DNA of 64,000 nt from Cohnella zeiphila (GCF_014212055.1 NZ_JACJVO010000012.1:174081-238080), one strand, 5' to 3'; shown: positions 51,444-61,384, counted from the first letter of the stretch. Numbers and translations are program-made. The notes: generated by a model from the sequence alone, not told the origin.

Positions 51444-52343
51444 ATGAAGATGCTCTTGAAGCACCGGGAGCTGTTTGCGCTCTATCTGTTTGCGTTTGCC
51501 TTTTTCATCGTTTTCAAGTACGGCCCGATTTACGGGGTTCTGATCGCGTTCAAGGATTTTCGCGTCATCGACGGCATATGGGGCAGTCCGTGGGTCGGGT
51601 TCAAGCATTTCGAAGAGCTGTTTCAGAACGCCGACTTTTACCGCCTGCTCAAAAATACGCTGCTGCTCAACCTGTATATGCTGATCTTCGCCTTTCCCGC
51701 GCCGATCGTGCTGGCGCTGATGCTGAACGAGATCCGCTCCCGGTTTTTTCAGCGCTTCGTGCAGATGACGATGTATCTGCCGCACTTCGTCTCGTGGGTC
51801 ATCATGTCCGGCCTCGTGATCTACTTCCTGTCGCCGACGACGGGCGTCATCGCCGAGATCTTCGGGTGGTTTGGCGCGAAGCCGATCTTCTTCCTGGGGC
51901 AGAAGGAATATTTCCGCCCGGTCGTGGTCGCTTCGGCCATTCTGAAGGATATCGGCTGGAGCTCGATCATCTATTTCGCCGCGCTGTCGGGCATCTCGCC
52001 CGAGCTGCACGAATCGGCGACGATCGATGGGGCCAGCCGCTGGCAGCGCATCCTGCGCATCAACATTCCTTCGATCATGCCGACGGTCGCGATCATGTTC
52101 ATCCTCAACCTCGGCAGCTTCCTCAGCGCGAACTTCGAGCAGGTGATCAACCTGATCAACCCCGTCACTTACGAGACCGGGGATGTCATCGACACCTACG
52201 TGTACCGCGTCGGCCTGCAGCAGTTCCAGTACAGCTACACTGCCGCGATCGGCCTGTTCAAGTCGCTGGTCGGACTCGTGCTGATTCTGGGCGCGAACTT
52301 CACGGTACGCAGATTGAGCCGCGGAGAGAACGGCTTATGGTAG
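51444..52343 (+). CDS. Carbohydrate ABC permease (LplB type)
   Basis: 299 residues with six membrane helices. The start KYGPIYGVLIAFKDFRVIDG is typical of LplB. In the ATPase-docking loop the usual EAA is ESA (ESATIDGASRWQRILRINIP), a mild change. The gene follows the lipoprotein by 94 bases. Forms the channel with the next product; no ATPase gene nearby. Confidence 0.92.
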   Translation: MKMLLKHRELFALYLFAFAFFIVFKYGPIYGVLIAFKDFRVIDGIWGSPWVGFKHFEELFQNADFYRLLKNTLLLNLYMLIFAFPAPIVLALMLNEIRSRFFQRFVQMTMYLPHFVSWVIMSGLVIYFLSPTTGVIAEIFGWFGAKPIFFLGQKEYFRPVVVASAILKDIGWSSIIYFAALSGISPELHESATIDGASRWQRILRINIPSIMPTVAIMFILNLGSFLSANFEQVINLINPVTYETGDVIDTYVYRVGLQQFQYSYTAAIGLFKSLVGLVLILGANFTVRRLSRGENGLW

Positions 52344-52356
52344 GAGGACACCCCGC

Positions 52357-53226
52357 ATGAATATCAGAACCTGGCAGGATCGGCTTGCCGTCGGCGTTAT
52401 CTATGTCTTGCTCGGCCTGCTCGTCGTCGTCGTCGTGTATCCGTTCATTCACGTTCTGTCGGTGTCGTTCAGCAGCCGGGGAGAGGCGCTGAAGAGCGGC
52501 TTCCACTGGATTCCGCGGCAGCCGACCCTCGACGCCTACCGGAACCTCCTGACCTACCCGTACATCTGGAGCGGATACGGCAACACGCTATTTCGCATGG
52601 TTATCGGAACGTTCCTGACGCTGGCGGTCACCGTATGCGCGGCTTACCCGCTCTCCCGCAAGGAGTTCCCTTGGAAGCGGGTCCTCATCTTGCTGCTGCT
52701 GTTCACGATGATCTTCGACGGCGGGATCGTGCCGAATTACCTGCTGATGAAGGAGCTGCACCTGCTCAATACCCGGTGGGTATACGTGCTTCCGTCGGCG
52801 GCCAACGCGTTCGAGGTGCTCGTCATGCTCTCGTTCTTCCGCTCGATCCCGGACGAACTCGTCGAGGCGGCCCGCATCGACGGCGCGCGCGACATGCGCA
52901 TCCTGGCCCGGATCGTGCTGCCGCTCTCGATGCCCGTGCTCGTCACGATCGGGCTGTGGTCGCTTGTTTATCACATCAACGCGTTCATGGACAACCTGCT
53001 CTACGTGACCGACCAAGGCAAATTCGTGCTGCAGCAGATCGTGCGCAACATTCTGATCCAGAACCAGCTCGACGCGTTCACGGCGTCGACGAGCGAGGTT
53101 CCGCCCGCGCCGGAGAGCTTGAAGATGTCGACGGTTATCGTCTCCGCGCTGCCGGTGCTCGTGATGTACCCGTTCCTGCTTCGCTATTTCGAGAAAGGGA
53201 CGATGATCGGCTCCGTCAAAGGTTAA
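52357..53226 (+). CDS. Carbohydrate ABC permease (YtcP/LplC type)
   Basis: 289 residues, six membrane helices. EAA loop EAARIDGARDMRILARIVLP; C-terminus RYFEKGTMIGSVKG as expected of this branch. ATG start after TAGGAGG, 13 bases past the previous gene. Followed after 55 bases by the large secreted protein, so the four genes probably form one operon. Confidence 0.92.
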   Translation: MNIRTWQDRLAVGVIYVLLGLLVVVVVYPFIHVLSVSFSSRGEALKSGFHWIPRQPTLDAYRNLLTYPYIWSGYGNTLFRMVIGTFLTLAVTVCAAYPLSRKEFPWKRVLILLLLFTMIFDGGIVPNYLLMKELHLLNTRWVYVLPSAANAFEVLVMLSFFRSIPDELVEAARIDGARDMRILARIVLPLSMPVLVTIGLWSLVYHINAFMDNLLYVTDQGKFVLQQIVRNILIQNQLDAFTASTSEVPPAPESLKMSTVIVSALPVLVMYPFLLRYFEKGTMIGSVKG

Positions 53227-53281
53227 CGGGCCGTTCTTCCGTCCGGCGTGTCAATCTTCCTCATGGAAGGGATGGAGAAGC

Positions 53282-56200
53282 ATGCTCCGAAGCAAAGCCG
53301 TTCTTCTCATGATTTTCGCATTATTGATCAACGTCGCAGCCCTGCCCGCCGCTCAAGCTCAGACCGAATCCGGTTCGCCGGATACGGTCTTCTACGTGGC
53401 GACCGATGGAAGCGATTCCAATCCGGGCACGCTGGACGCGCCGTTCCAAACGCTGGAGAAAGCCCGCGACGCCATTCGCGAGCTGAAGAGCGAATCCGGC
53501 TTGCCTAGCGGCGGGGTGACGGTCTATTTGCGGGGCGGCAAGTACGAGCGATCCGCCAGCTTCCAACTGGAAGAGCAGGATTCCGGCTCGGCCGACAGTC
53601 CGATCAAGTATCAAGCCTATCCGGGCGAGAGCGTGACGCTGACCGGAGGACAGTCGCTCGCCAAAAGCTGGTTCACGCCGGTCACCGACCAGGCGATCCT
53701 GAACCGCATCATCAGCGCCGATGCCAGAACCAAGGTGCTGCAGGTTGACCTGCGCGCCCACGGGATTACCGATTACGGCGTCATCAGCCGCCACGGCTAT
53801 TATAAGGCGAACGACGTCAGCCAGGTTCCCCCGATGGAGCTGTACGTGGACGGCCAGGACATGACGCTGGCCCGCTGGCCGAACAACGGCACCGTCCAGA
53901 TGGGCGATATCGTCGACCCGGGCCCGACCCGCAGCGACGCCGATCTTCAGGACAGAGGAGGCACGTTTACGTACACGTACGATCGCCCGCAATATTGGAC
54001 GCAGGCCGACGATATTTGGCTGGACGGCATTTTCGGCTACAGCTGGGAGTGGTCGTACAACAAGGTCGCCTCGATCGATACGGCGAACAAGACGATTACG
54101 CTTCGCTACGGCGAGATGAGCGGCCTGCTGAAGAACTGGTACCCGGATTTCCACTTCGCGTCCAATTTGCTCGAGGAGATCGACATGCCGGGCGAGTATT
54201 ACATCGACCGCACGAGCGGCATCCTCTACTTCCTGCCGACGGCGTCGTTCGGGCAGGACGCGCCCGACATCGCGGTCACGATGCTAGGGACGCCGATGAT
54301 CAACGCGCTGAACGTCTCCCACGTCACGTTCGAGGATCTGACGCTGGAGGACGGCCGGGACTCCGCGGTCGTCGTCATGGGCGGCGACCACGTGCTCGTC
54401 TCGCACTGCGAGATCCGCAACTTCACGAACGGCGGGGTGCAGATCAACACCCAGAGCCGGTGGCTGTACAACGACTTCGCCACGGCGACGGGCACGGACA
54501 TCGGGGTCGTGAACAGCCATATCCATCACATCGGCGGAACGGCCGTTACCCTGAACGGGGGCGACCGGACGACGCTGACGCACGGGAACAACTACGTGGA
54601 GGATTCCCACATTCACGACTTCGCCTATTACCACAAGGCGTACAATCCGGCCGTCATCCTGACCGGCGTCGGCAACCGCGTATCGCACAACGAGATTCAC
54701 GACGCGCCGCATCCCGGCATTCTCGTGTTCGGCAACGATCAGCTGATCGAATACAACGACATCTATGACGTGTGCAAAATGTTCTCCGACCTCGGCGCCA
54801 TCTATATGAACGCGGGAGAGACGCCGCAGCAGCGGGGGACGGTCATCCGGCGCAATTACTTCCACAATATCGGAGAATCGAAGGCCGGCGTGCAGGGCGT
54901 CTACCCGGACAACTTCACGATGGGGCTGACGATCGACGAGAACATTTTCTACAAGATGGGCAATGCGGCCATCAATAACAACGGCGGCGCTCACATCACG
55001 GCCCGCAACAATCTTTTCGTAGACAGCAAGACTCCCTACAGCTACTCCGACATGTACCTGGGCGACGATCCGAACGGGCAGATCGCCAAGAACTACATGC
55101 CGAAATGGCAGGCTCTGTTCGCGGCGAACAACAACTTCGTGGGGACGCCGTACCTGGACGAATACCCGGAGCTGGCCGACTTTTTCACGGAGAACCGGTA
55201 TTATCCGGACACGAACGCGTACCAGAACAACGTCATCTACAACCCGACCGTGACGCGCAGCAGCACGACGAACGCGCAAGGAGCGTACGACAAGTACAAC
55301 CTGCTGCAGTACGGAGGCAACTGGGTGACGGACCACGATCCGGGCTTCGTCGACCTGGCGGGCGGCGACCTCGAACTGAAAAGCGATGCCGAGGTGTTCC
55401 AACAGATTCCCGGGTTCGTGTCGATTCCGTTTGACGAGATCGGGCCGTCCGGCAAAGTCGGGCCGTACCTGGCGCCGGACTCGATTCCCGTCCAGGGCGT
55501 CCATGCTTACGACGAGAACGTGACGATCGGCATCGGCAAGACGTACGACCTGCAGACGGCCGTGCTGCCCTGGAACGCGACGAATCCCAAGCTGCACTTC
55601 GCTTCCGGCGATCCGAGCGTGGTCAAGGTGGACGACAACGGGACGCTAAAAGGGGTGAACGTCGGTCAGGCGGTCGTCACGATTGCCTCGGACGCCGACC
55701 CGTCGCTTCAAGCGGAGGTGGCGGTAACCGTCGAGGCCGGGGACGGGATCTACGAATATACCGATTTCGAATCGGGGCACGGCAGCTGGCCGGTCGATCC
55801 GAACCGGGCCGTCGTCGACGTGGACGGCAACCACCTGTATAAGGTACTTAAGGGTGCTACGGCCTTGACGCCGGACGAATACTCCAACTACGAGCTGAAT
55901 TTCAAGATGGTAACGCCGCCGACGATGCCGAGCATCGGCACGTTCTACATTTTCGATCGGCTGGGTTCGGACGGTGGAGGCCGGATCGGCTACCGTCTGG
56001 AAAATGGCGCATCGAAGTGGCTTCTCTACAATAAGGCGTGGGGGACCGTGAAGGAAAACGACCAGCCGGGGCCGGATCTGGCGCCGAATACGGAATACAG
56101 CGTCAAGCTGATCGCCAAGGGGGGCGACCTCAGCCTGTACGTCGACGGCGAGCTGAAGCTGAAGGCGACGGACGCGACGTACAATCCGTCGGGGACGGTC

Positions 56201-57874
56201 GGCTTCTATGCAGGCGGCTTCGACTACCTCATGTTCGACGATATCAAGCTGTCGATTCCGACCGACCGGGTCGCCGGCCTGCTGCTCGACAAGACGAGCG
56301 CGAATCTAGGGGCGGACGAAACGCTCCAGCTGCAGGTGAGCTTCGATCCGTCCGACGCCGCGAACCGCGAGGTCGCTTGGACGACGAGCAATCCAAGCGT
56401 GGCGACCGTCGACGGGAACGGCCTCGTTCAGGCCGTCGGGCCGGGCGAGGCGGACATTACCGTCACGTCGGCGGATAATCCGCAAGCCACCGCGACCAGC
56501 CATATCGTCGTGTCGGACGTTCTGCTCCGGACGGACTTCGAATCGGGCGGCGGCGGCTGGCCGGTCGATCCGAACCGCAGCATCGCGACCGTGAACGGCA
56601 ATCACGTGTATAAGCTGTTCAAGGGAGCGTCCACGACGTCTCCGCGGTCGTTCTCGAATTACGACCTGACGTTCAAGATGAAGACGCCGGCGACGATCCC
56701 GAGCGCGGCTACGCTCTACATCTTCGACCGGCTCGTATCCGGCAGCGGCGACCGGATCGGCTATCGGAAGACGGTGGACGGCGCTTCGCAATGGATCGTG
56801 TACGACAAGAACTGGGCGACCGTCAGCCACTCTGACCTGGCCTACGAGGATTTGACTCCGAATACGGAGTACGACGTCGAGCTGATCGTCAACGGCTCTT
56901 CGATCGAGCTTTACGTCGACGGTCAACTGAAGGTAAGCGCGACAGATTCAAAGGCGAATGCGTCCGGCACGATCGGCTTCTACGCGGGCGGCTTCGACTA
57001 CTTGACGTTCGACGATATCGAGGTGACGCAGCTTCGCCGGCCGGGGACGGAGGCGGCCGTCTCTCCGGCCGAGCCGGACGGCGCGAACGGATGGTATATC
57101 CATCCGATAACGGTGACCCTGAGCGTGCCCGGCGACGCGTCGGCCGGCGTGAAGACGGAATACAGCCTGGACGGCGGGACGAACTGGCAGCCGTACTCGT
57201 CGCCTGTGCAGCTGGATCAGGACGGAACGTATACGATCTCTTATCGTTCTTCCAAGGCGGGGATCGTTGAGGACGCCAAGACGCTAGAGGTGCGCCTGGA
57301 TCAAACGGCTCCGGCCCTCGCGGCGGCGGCTCCCGCGGCGGATCGGTCGTATGCCGACAGCGAGGACCTGACGCCGCAGTTCGACTTGGCCGACGCGTTG
57401 TCCGGCGCGGACCCGGCTCAGCTCCAGGCGCAGCTGGACGGCCAAACGGTGAACGCGGGCGAAGCCATCGCGCTGTATACACTTCCGCTCGGCGCGCATA
57501 CGCTTGAAGCGACCGCCTCCGACGCGGCCGGGAACGTGGGGAGCGTGGCGGTCGCATTCACTACGCGAGCCGACGCCGATTCGCTCCAGGCGCTGGTCGC
57601 GAAGTTCCGATCGTTGTCGTGGATCGACGACGAGGGAATCGCGGACAGCTTGACCGAAAAGCTGGAGAATAGCAGTCTGGACGCGTTCGTAAACGAGGTC
57701 CAGGCCCAGAGCGGCAAGCACATTGCCGCCGAGGCCGCTCAGGTGCTCTTGCGGGACGCGCAGTATGTGCTGCAGACCCAGACGCAGAATCAGGCTCAGA
57801 TTCAGGAGCAGACGCCTGCGCAGACTCAAACGCCGGATCAGGACCAGGCGCCGGATCCGGCCCTGGAGGGATAG
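53282..57874 (+). CDS. Secreted right-handed beta-helix glycosidase, GH141-like, with C-terminal accessory domains
   Basis: 1530 residues. Signal peptide to about 26. A parallel beta-helix (about 36-720) opens with FYVATDGSDSNPGTLDAPFQ and GGVTVYLRGGKYERS, the layout of GH141 (alpha-L-fucosidase/xylanase) proteins. Then BIG2 (about 740-815), a lectin-like beta-sandwich repeat (823-1000), a second BIG2 (1000-1080), a second copy of the sandwich (1081-1250), an Ig-like OmpL47-type domain (1255-1345), another Ig-like module, a helical FIMAH-like domain (about 1428-1500) and a Gln/Thr-rich tail. No anchor motif is seen, so it is probably released. Catalytic residues cannot be placed with certainty. 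It likely trims a complex polysaccharide outside the cell. Confidence 0.7.
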   Translation: MLRSKAVLLMIFALLINVAALPAAQAQTESGSPDTVFYVATDGSDSNPGTLDAPFQTLEKARDAIRELKSESGLPSGGVTVYLRGGKYERSASFQLEEQDSGSADSPIKYQAYPGESVTLTGGQSLAKSWFTPVTDQAILNRIISADARTKVLQVDLRAHGITDYGVISRHGYYKANDVSQVPPMELYVDGQDMTLARWPNNGTVQMGDIVDPGPTRSDADLQDRGGTFTYTYDRPQYWTQADDIWLDGIFGYSWEWSYNKVASIDTANKTITLRYGEMSGLLKNWYPDFHFASNLLEEIDMPGEYYIDRTSGILYFLPTASFGQDAPDIAVTMLGTPMINALNVSHVTFEDLTLEDGRDSAVVVMGGDHVLVSHCEIRNFTNGGVQINTQSRWLYNDFATATGTDIGVVNSHIHHIGGTAVTLNGGDRTTLTHGNNYVEDSHIHDFAYYHKAYNPAVILTGVGNRVSHNEIHDAPHPGILVFGNDQLIEYNDIYDVCKMFSDLGAIYMNAGETPQQRGTVIRRNYFHNIGESKAGVQGVYPDNFTMGLTIDENIFYKMGNAAINNNGGAHITARNNLFVDSKTPYSYSDMYLGDDPNGQIAKNYMPKWQALFAANNNFVGTPYLDEYPELADFFTENRYYPDTNAYQNNVIYNPTVTRSSTTNAQGAYDKYNLLQYGGNWVTDHDPGFVDLAGGDLELKSDAEVFQQIPGFVSIPFDEIGPSGKVGPYLAPDSIPVQGVHAYDENVTIGIGKTYDLQTAVLPWNATNPKLHFASGDPSVVKVDDNGTLKGVNVGQAVVTIASDADPSLQAEVAVTVEAGDGIYEYTDFESGHGSWPVDPNRAVVDVDGNHLYKVLKGATALTPDEYSNYELNFKMVTPPTMPSIGTFYIFDRLGSDGGGRIGYRLENGASKWLLYNKAWGTVKENDQPGPDLAPNTEYSVKLIAKGGDLSLYVDGELKLKATDATYNPSGTVGFYAGGFDYLMFDDIKLSIPTDRVAGLLLDKTSANLGADETLQLQVSFDPSDAANREVAWTTSNPSVATVDGNGLVQAVGPGEADITVTSADNPQATATSHIVVSDVLLRTDFESGGGGWPVDPNRSIATVNGNHVYKLFKGASTTSPRSFSNYDLTFKMKTPATIPSAATLYIFDRLVSGSGDRIGYRKTVDGASQWIVYDKNWATVSHSDLAYEDLTPNTEYDVELIVNGSSIELYVDGQLKVSATDSKANASGTIGFYAGGFDYLTFDDIEVTQLRRPGTEAAVSPAEPDGANGWYIHPITVTLSVPGDASAGVKTEYSLDGGTNWQPYSSPVQLDQDGTYTISYRSSKAGIVEDAKTLEVRLDQTAPALAAAAPAADRSYADSEDLTPQFDLADALSGADPAQLQAQLDGQTVNAGEAIALYTLPLGAHTLEATASDAAGNVGSVAVAFTTRADADSLQALVAKFRSLSWIDDEGIADSLTEKLENSSLDAFVNEVQAQSGKHIAAEAAQVLLRDAQYVLQTQTQNQAQIQEQTPAQTQTPDQDQAPDPALEG

Positions 57875-57889
57875 CCAGGCGCATGAAGA

Positions 57890-57929
57890 AGCGAAGCGGC
57901 CCGGCCGGGAGGCGGGTCGCTTCGCTTTT
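57890..57929 (+). terminator. Terminator of the second polysaccharide operon
   Basis: AGCGAAGCG and CGCTTCGCT pair around a GC-rich loop and are followed by TTT, 15 bases after the stop of the beta-helix gene. Confidence 0.75.
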
Positions 57930-58111
57930 GCAACGGGCAGACAGGGGCCCGCCGAGGCTTTCTCGACCTATCAGAAAGTATAAAATTGCTGGTCTAGGAA
58001 TGCGCCCAGGCAACAACGGAAGCGGGCCGGAAAGAAACAAGTTCAATCGAGAGAAGGAACGGGAATTTCTCCTCCTAATTAGAATTCATAACTTCGGGAA
58101 CAGGGAATAAC

Positions 58112-58260
58112 TGGAGTTCCGCCCGCTATTTCATGGGAAAACGCTCATGAGGAGTCAACAGCCTATAATTAACGGGAGGTTTTCCCGGTAAATCTGCCGA
58201 TCTGTGATTTTCGCAAAAAATAGCGGGAGGTTTTCCTATTATTTCGACGATCCAGCATTT
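58112..58260. repeat. Repeats with AATAGCGGGAGGTTTTCC core
   Basis: TAACGGGAGGTTTTCC starts at 58170 and TAGCGGGAGGTTTTCC at 58221, 51 bases apart; downstream bases (TTTCGACGATC against TCTGCCGATC) also match. A related inverted copy (GCCCGCTATTT...GGGAAAAC) lies at 58120-58145. This is the same style of unit as at 45.2 kb. No gene is seen in 57875-58296. Confidence 0.65.
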
Positions 58261-58296
58261 CTTGGCAGCCAGGTTGCGAACGGACGGACCGGATCG

Positions 58297-59286
58297 TTAA
58301 AAGATGCTGTCCGGAACGTAGTACACCTTCTGGGTGTTTTTCTTATTTTTCGGATCGGTCACGATCGTGAAGTAAACCTTGCTGTTCTTCGTCTGGACTC
58401 CCTCGATCTCATGGGTTCCTACGTTCTTAATTTTTACAAGGGTTTTGTATGCCCCTGTGTTGGACATCAAAGCGATCTGCGGCGTTTGGCCTTCCGCTCC
58501 GCCCGACGTGTAGATCTGGGTCTTCGAGAGCATATCCAGCCCTTGGAAGGAGCCGTTCGGCCTGACGATTTTGCTGCCGGACTGAGTAAAGCTGGCCACG
58601 CAGGCTTTTACCGCCGCCGCACTGTCCATTCGCACCTGCTCATGGCTGTCCAGAAGCCGGTTCAAGGCGGCTGTGTTATAGATGGACCACGTCACGGCAC
58701 CTTTGGCGGTCTGGACGCGGAAAATCGTATAGGCGCTGTTGCCGCCGGCATCCACACGGTAGGTATCGCCTAATCTCGTCCCGGTCTTATCGGCATAATT
58801 CAGATAAGTGAATCGATGAAGATCCGTATAATCATAAGTTTTGCCCGCAGCGTACCGGAGTCTGGCGACTTGCAGGGACCAGTCGTACGAGGTGGACGGA
58901 TCCGCCTTGGAGCTGAAATAGAAGTAATCGATGTCCTTATAGGTGTACATATCCAGGGTCTGGCCGTGACCGGCGTGGGTAATGGTCATTTCGTCCACGT
59001 AGGTGGCGGTTTTCCCTTTCATGAGCAGTCTCGAGAGATAGACGGTTCCCCCGGAACGCTGAGTGACGTAAAGGTACTTGGAAGCGATGTAGGCTTTCTG
59101 TACGGCCAGGTTATGATGCAGCCCTTTGAGACTGTAGGCGAGGGTAGCCGAAGCGTTTACGGTTTTCCCGGGAGTCGCCGCAAATGCAGGCAATACGACC
59201 GTGCCGAACATAATCGCAGCGAGTACGAATGAAGCAAATAATTTAACCCCCCTATTCTTAAGGCTCGACGCGCGAAGCGCCCGCAT
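58297..59286 (-). CDS. Secreted helveticin-J-like protein
   Basis: 329 residues. A signal peptide (FASFVLAAIMFGTVVLPAFA) ends near residue 36. The mature part resembles helveticin J, a class III (large, heat-labile) bacteriocin family from lactobacilli: VQKAYIASKYLYVTQRSGGT, then SRLLMKGK and GHGQTLDMYTYKD, and W..QVARLRY. Family folds are predicted beta-propellers. There is no immunity gene or export cassette beside it, and many Paenibacillaceae carry such proteins with no known killing activity. ATG start follows GGAGGG. Placed alone between a repeat region and a two-component system on the same strand. Confidence 0.65.
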   Translation of the reverse strand: MRALRASSLKNRGVKLFASFVLAAIMFGTVVLPAFAATPGKTVNASATLAYSLKGLHHNLAVQKAYIASKYLYVTQRSGGTVYLSRLLMKGKTATYVDEMTITHAGHGQTLDMYTYKDIDYFYFSSKADPSTSYDWSLQVARLRYAAGKTYDYTDLHRFTYLNYADKTGTRLGDTYRVDAGGNSAYTIFRVQTAKGAVTWSIYNTAALNRLLDSHEQVRMDSAAAVKACVASFTQSGSKIVRPNGSFQGLDMLSKTQIYTSGGAEGQTPQIALMSNTGAYKTLVKIKNVGTHEIEGVQTKNSKVYFTIVTDPKNKKNTQKVYYVPDSIF

Positions 59287-59423
59287 ACGAATCCCTCCAT
59301 CGGCTTGCAGATTGGAATTTCGAACATCCCAGCCTGATTATCAAGGAGAAGGATCGCGTTTGGAATAGTCTCGAGGGACCAAAGAGCGTTAAAAAATTAT
59401 CATCTTTCATTCGGAATAATGGC

Positions 59424-60707
59424 TCAACCGAGCTGCACGTAAAACGTCGTCTTCTCGTTCGGCGCGCTTCTCGCGTAGATCTTGCCCCGGTGCTGCTCGA
59501 CGATCGACTTGGCGATGGCGAGGCCGAGGCCGTAGCCGCCGTTCTGCCGGGAACGCGACGAGTCGGTGCGGTAGAAGCGGTCGAAAATCTTGCCCAGATG
59601 CTCGGCGGGAATGCCCGGTCCGGTGTTGGTCACCGACAGCTGGATGTGGCCCTGGTGCCTCTTCAGCGCCAGCCCGATCGAGCCGTTCGGGTTGGCGTAT
59701 TTGACGGCGTTGTCGAGCAGGATCATGACGACCTGCTTCATCTGCTCGCCGTTGCCGGTCACGCTCAGCCCCGGTTCGATGTCGTAGTCCAGCGAGAGAT
59801 CCTTCTCGTAAATGACGGCTTCCATCGTGAGGATGACGCTCTCGACGGCCTCGCTGAGATCGAAAGGAACGTGGATCATCCGAGTTCTGGCGTCGTCCAT
59901 CTCGGTGAGGTAGAGCAGATCGTTCGTGAGCGTCTTCATGCGCTCGCTCTCCGATTTGATATGGTGCAGCCACTTGGCCTGCTCGTTGATCGTGTCCTCT
60001 CCGTTGGCAAGCAGCACGTCCACGTTGGTGTTGATGACCGTCAGCGGCGTCTTCAGCTCGTGGGAGGCGTCGGCGATGAACCGCTTCTGCTTGTCGAAGG
60101 CTTCCCGGACCGGCGCGATCGAGCGTCCGGCGAAGTAGCGGCTGATCAAGTAGATGACTCCCAGCATGACGACCGCGACGGCGGAGAACGTATAGATGAG
60201 GTTGGTCAAAATGTTCTGCCGCGCCGTGACGTCCATGTAGACGATGGAGTAACCGTCCGGAATCTGAACCGCGTTATAGGCCCAGCGCGTTCCGTCCAGG
60301 GTGAACTGGCCGAGCTCCGCGGGATGGGCGGCGGCTTTTTTCGCTGCCTGGACGTAGATGTCGCTGTCCATGTCGAAGCGGGAGTCCGTCTCCGTGACGT
60401 TCCCCTGCGCGTCCGTCGTCAGCGCGAAGGAGACCGAACGGTCGGGGGGCGATCCGAAGTTGGCGCCTCCGTCCTGCATAGGCGGTTTATTGCCGCCTTG
60501 CTTCGAATGTCCGCCGCCGCCGCCGTTCGGGCCCGGCGATCCGTTTATTTTGCGATACGAATCCGCCACCCGGTGCAGGTCCATGTCGATATCGCCGTGC
60601 ACGTTCTGATACGTGATCGTATAGATGGTCGCGAACGCGACAAGCATGACGACCGAGATAATGACCATGTTCGTCAGCAGGAACCGGTTGCGCAGCTCGT
60701 TGAACAT
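59424..60707 (-). CDS. HisKA-type sensor histidine kinase
   Basis: 427 residues. TM1 at about 9-31, an extracytoplasmic sensor of about 125 residues with a Gly/Pro/Asn-rich insert, TM2 at about 160-182, a HisKA domain with the phospho-acceptor His in ADASHELKTPLTV, and HATPase_c with DNAVKYANPNG and GPGIPAEHLG, then a G-rich lid (GGYGLGLAIAKSI). The start ATG at 60705-60707 shares one base with the stop of the response regulator, so they are translationally coupled. The EmrB/CroS-like kinase likely controls the divergent VTC operon. Confidence 0.92.
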   Translation of the reverse strand: MFNELRNRFLLTNMVIISVVMLVAFATIYTITYQNVHGDIDMDLHRVADSYRKINGSPGPNGGGGGHSKQGGNKPPMQDGGANFGSPPDRSVSFALTTDAQGNVTETDSRFDMDSDIYVQAAKKAAAHPAELGQFTLDGTRWAYNAVQIPDGYSIVYMDVTARQNILTNLIYTFSAVAVVMLGVIYLISRYFAGRSIAPVREAFDKQKRFIADASHELKTPLTVINTNVDVLLANGEDTINEQAKWLHHIKSESERMKTLTNDLLYLTEMDDARTRMIHVPFDLSEAVESVILTMEAVIYEKDLSLDYDIEPGLSVTGNGEQMKQVVMILLDNAVKYANPNGSIGLALKRHQGHIQLSVTNTGPGIPAEHLGKIFDRFYRTDSSRSRQNGGYGLGLAIAKSIVEQHRGKIYARSAPNEKTTFYVQLG

Positions 60708-61384
60708 CAGGAGGTCGCCTCCAGTACGTAGCCGACGCCCCGGATCGTGTTGATGCGGACCGAGGAGTTCAGGAAAGCGAGCTTTTTCCGCAGAAACGAA
60801 ATATAGACTTCCACGTTGTTGTGCTCGGCATCCGAATCGAAGCCCCACAGCTTCTCGATCATCTGTTCTTTGGACGTCACCGCCTGCTTCCTCGTCATCA
60901 GGAGCTCCAGCAGCTCGCTCTCTTTCAGGATCAGCTTCAATTCCTTGCCCTTGCACGCGAGCTTGAGATTCGCCGTGTTCAGCTCGATGTCCCCGAACCG
61001 CAGCCCGTCCTCCGGCACCACTTCGCCTTTGCGCCGCAGCGCCGCCCGGATGCGCGCCAGCAGCTCCCCGGTGGAGAACGGCTTGGCGACGTAATCGTCC
61101 GCGCCGTGGTCGAGTCCCGCGATCTTGTCCGGAATCTCCCCTTTGGCCGTCAGCATAATGACCGGCGTCGCGACCCCTTGAGCGCGGATCGTCTTCAATA
61201 TGGCAATCCCGTCCATGCCGGGAAGCATGATGTCCAGCAGGATCAGGTCGTAGATGCCGCTGAGCGCGTTGTCTAGCCCGTCCTGGCCGTCGTGAACGGC
61301 GTCGACGGAATAATGCTGCTTCTTGAGAATCTGCGACAGCGCCTCCGCCAGATTCACTTCGTCCTCTACGATCAGGATTCGCAT
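60707..61384 (-). CDS. OmpR-family response regulator
   Basis: 225 residues. Receiver domain with VEDE and phospho-acceptor Asp51 in LILLDIMLPGMDG, Thr in MLTAKGE and Lys in VAKPFSTGE. Winged-helix DNA-binding domain from about 130, with LWGFDSDAEHNNVEVYISFL and NTIRGVGYVLE. The ATG at 61382-61384 has GGTGGGAG upstream. First gene of the pair, diverging from the VTC-domain operon; direct repeats lie in the gap. Confidence 0.93.
   Translation of the reverse strand: MRILIVEDEVNLAEALSQILKKQHYSVDAVHDGQDGLDNALSGIYDLILLDIMLPGMDGIAILKTIRAQGVATPVIMLTAKGEIPDKIAGLDHGADDYVAKPFSTGELLARIRAALRRKGEVVPEDGLRFGDIELNTANLKLACKGKELKLILKESELLELLMTRKQAVTSKEQMIEKLWGFDSDAEHNNVEVYISFLRKKLAFLNSSVRINTIRGVGYVLEATS

Noticed and set aside
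58297..59286. A functional bacteriocin gene
   Set aside because: Similarity to helveticin J alone does not show killing. No immunity, regulatory or transport gene accompanies it, so it is listed as helveticin-J-like only.
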